DNA from: an uncultured Oscillospiraceae bacterium
Lineage (GTDB): Bacteria > Bacillota > Clostridia > Oscillospirales > Ruminococcaceae
Length of the DNA: 7,509 nucleotides
Assembly: GCA_910578965.1 (NCBI GenBank)
Contig: CAJTSP010000072.1
Span: 5,653-13,161 of the forward strand
Reading direction: 5' to 3'
Each line of letters begins with the position of its first letter. Position 1 is the first letter of the stretch. The notes beneath the pieces were generated by a model. The model saw nothing but the letters and a program-made list of their open reading frames with translations, ran no database searches and was not told the origin of the DNA. Shown here piece by piece: positions 6,571 through 7,509 of this stretch. The translations under genes and the position numbers were made by a program.

Positions 6571-6597
6571 CAAGCGGCAAGCCCGAGGCCCGCGGGG

Positions 6598-7509
6598 TCA
6601 TGCATCCGCCCGGCGGGCATAGGCTCCTTTTTGGCCATCGGCCCTTCCCCCCTTGCCCGCCTGCGCCGCTTTCGGGCCTGCGGCCCCAGTGTAGTACATA
6701 TACACCTGGCAGGGGATCATCCCGTTATACAGCTTGCGGCGGCGGGCCGCACGCATGCCATAATGCTTTTCAAAGTCGGCATCTGCGGTGATTACATACA
6801 CCCCTGCCGCTGGGTGCAGCCGCAACTGCCGGCCCAGCACACCGGCCAGGGCGGCGGCAGTGTCCTGGCTACCCAGCCGTTCGCCGTAGGGAGGGTTTGT
6901 GAGCACAATGGCGTTTGGCGCGGGGGCAAACGCTCCCACGTCGGCCAGCTCGAACCGGCAGCGCCCGCCTACCCCGGCCAGCTTGGCATTTTGGTTCGCC
7001 AGCCGCACCGCCTCAGGGTCAATGTCGTACCCAACGCCCTCAAACCCGGCGTCCGGCTTTGCCTCGGCCAGGCATTTTTCCCGCTGCTGTGCCCAAACCT
7101 CGGGCGGCACAAAGGCGTAATGCTCGGCGGCAAACCGGCGGCGCAGGCCGGGCGCGATGTTGAGGGCCTTTTGCGCGGCCTCGATCACCAGGGTGCCGCT
7201 GCCGCAAAAGGGGTCCAGCACCAAGCTGTCCCGCCGTACCCGGCCAAGGTCGGCAATGGCGGCCGCCAGGGTCTCCTTGATGGGCGCCCCGGTAGCATTA
7301 CGGCGGTAGCCGCGCTTGTGCAGCCCCTCGCCGCTGGTATCCAGAAAAATCTCGGCCTCGTTTTTGCGGATCGAAAAGCGGATGCGGTACTCCTGCCCGG
7401 TCTCGGGCAGGGTGAGCACCTTGTGGCCCCGACGCAGCCGCTCCACCACCGCCTTTTTGACAACGCCCTGGCAGGCCGGCACGCTGGACAACTGGCTGGA
7501 CAGGCTCTG
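6598..7509 (-). CDS. ypsC: THUMP-type class I SAM-dependent RNA methyltransferase (RlmL/YpsC family), N-terminus cut by window edge
   Basis: Predicted 23S rRNA guanine-N2 methyltransferase of the COG0116 (RlmL) family, acting on ribosomal RNA in the cytoplasm. The last 303 residues are visible; the frame stays open to the right edge, and the missing part should hold the ferredoxin-like and THUMP RNA-binding regions. Counted from the edge, the visible sequence has VPACQGVVKKAVVE (10-23, end of the THUMP region), LHKRGYRR (63-70), the SAM-binding motif DPFCGSGT (99-106), the acidic motif GYDIDPE (160-166) and the catalytic NPPYGERLG (205-213). NPPY fits an N-methyltransferase acting on a base amino group; the older label DNA methylase for such proteins is misleading. 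The last about 28 residues are a lysine/arginine/glycine-rich tail without similarity I recognise. A TTG at 7491 is not the true start, because family homology continues upstream of it. The stop is 141 nt before pap on the same strand. Confidence 0.92.
   Translation of the reverse strand, partial: QSLSSQLSSVPACQGVVKKAVVERLRRGHKVLTLPETGQEYRIRFSIRKNEAEIFLDTSGEGLHKRGYRRNATGAPIKETLAAAIADLGRVRRDSLVLDPFCGSGTLVIEAAQKALNIAPGLRRRFAAEHYAFVPPEVWAQQREKCLAEAKPDAGFEGVGYDIDPEAVRLANQNAKLAGVGGRCRFELADVGAFAPAPNAIVLTNPPYGERLGSQDTAAALAGVLGRQLRLHPAAGVYVITADADFEKHYGMRAARRRKLYNGMIPCQVYMYYTGAAGPKAAQAGKGGRADGQKGAYARRADA

Noticed and set aside
1..7509. CRISPR array, insertion sequence, prophage, tRNA, retron or defence cassette.
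   Set aside because: No regularly spaced repeats, transposase or integrase motifs, tRNA-like cloverleaf, reverse transcriptase or toxin-antitoxin pair was seen on either strand. All large frames are explained by five ordinary genes.

Overview
The window is an ordinary-looking chromosomal segment from a GC-rich, low-noise bacterial genome, most likely a Gram-positive clostridial lineage (Oscillospirales/Ruminococcaceae-like). This rests on the class III fructose-1,6-bisphosphatase typical of Firmicutes, the strong AGGAGG-type Shine-Dalgarno sequences, the YpsC-type RNA methyltransferase and the PflX-type radical SAM protein. The species cannot be named from sequence alone.

Layout. Positions 1-1633 (minus) hold most of fbp, cut by the left edge. 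A 176-nt divergent intergenic region (1634-1809) carries two back-to-back extended -10 promoters. Positions 1810-2721 (plus) encode a PflX-family (COG1313) radical SAM protein. After a 106-nt gap with a short hairpin, 2828-4816 (plus) encodes a large multi-pass membrane protein resembling GT-C glycosyltransferases. A bidirectional terminator (about 4833-4873) separates it from the convergent pap gene (4984-6456, minus), a tandem-PPK2 polyphosphate:AMP phosphotransferase. After a 141-nt hairpin-rich gap, 6598-7509 (minus) is the 3' part of a THUMP/RlmL-type rRNA methyltransferase gene, cut by the right edge. It probably reads into pap.

Functionally the genes look like housekeeping and loosely metabolic neighbours: gluconeogenesis (fbp), an orphan radical SAM protein, a cell-envelope membrane protein, nucleotide/polyphosphate metabolism (pap) and rRNA modification. 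I see no insertion sequence, phage gene, CRISPR array, tRNA, rRNA, toxin-antitoxin pair or defence cassette, and nothing that makes a convincing undescribed multi-gene system. The points most worth a second look are the shared divergent promoter, the PflX homologue without a visible partner, and the poorly classified membrane protein.
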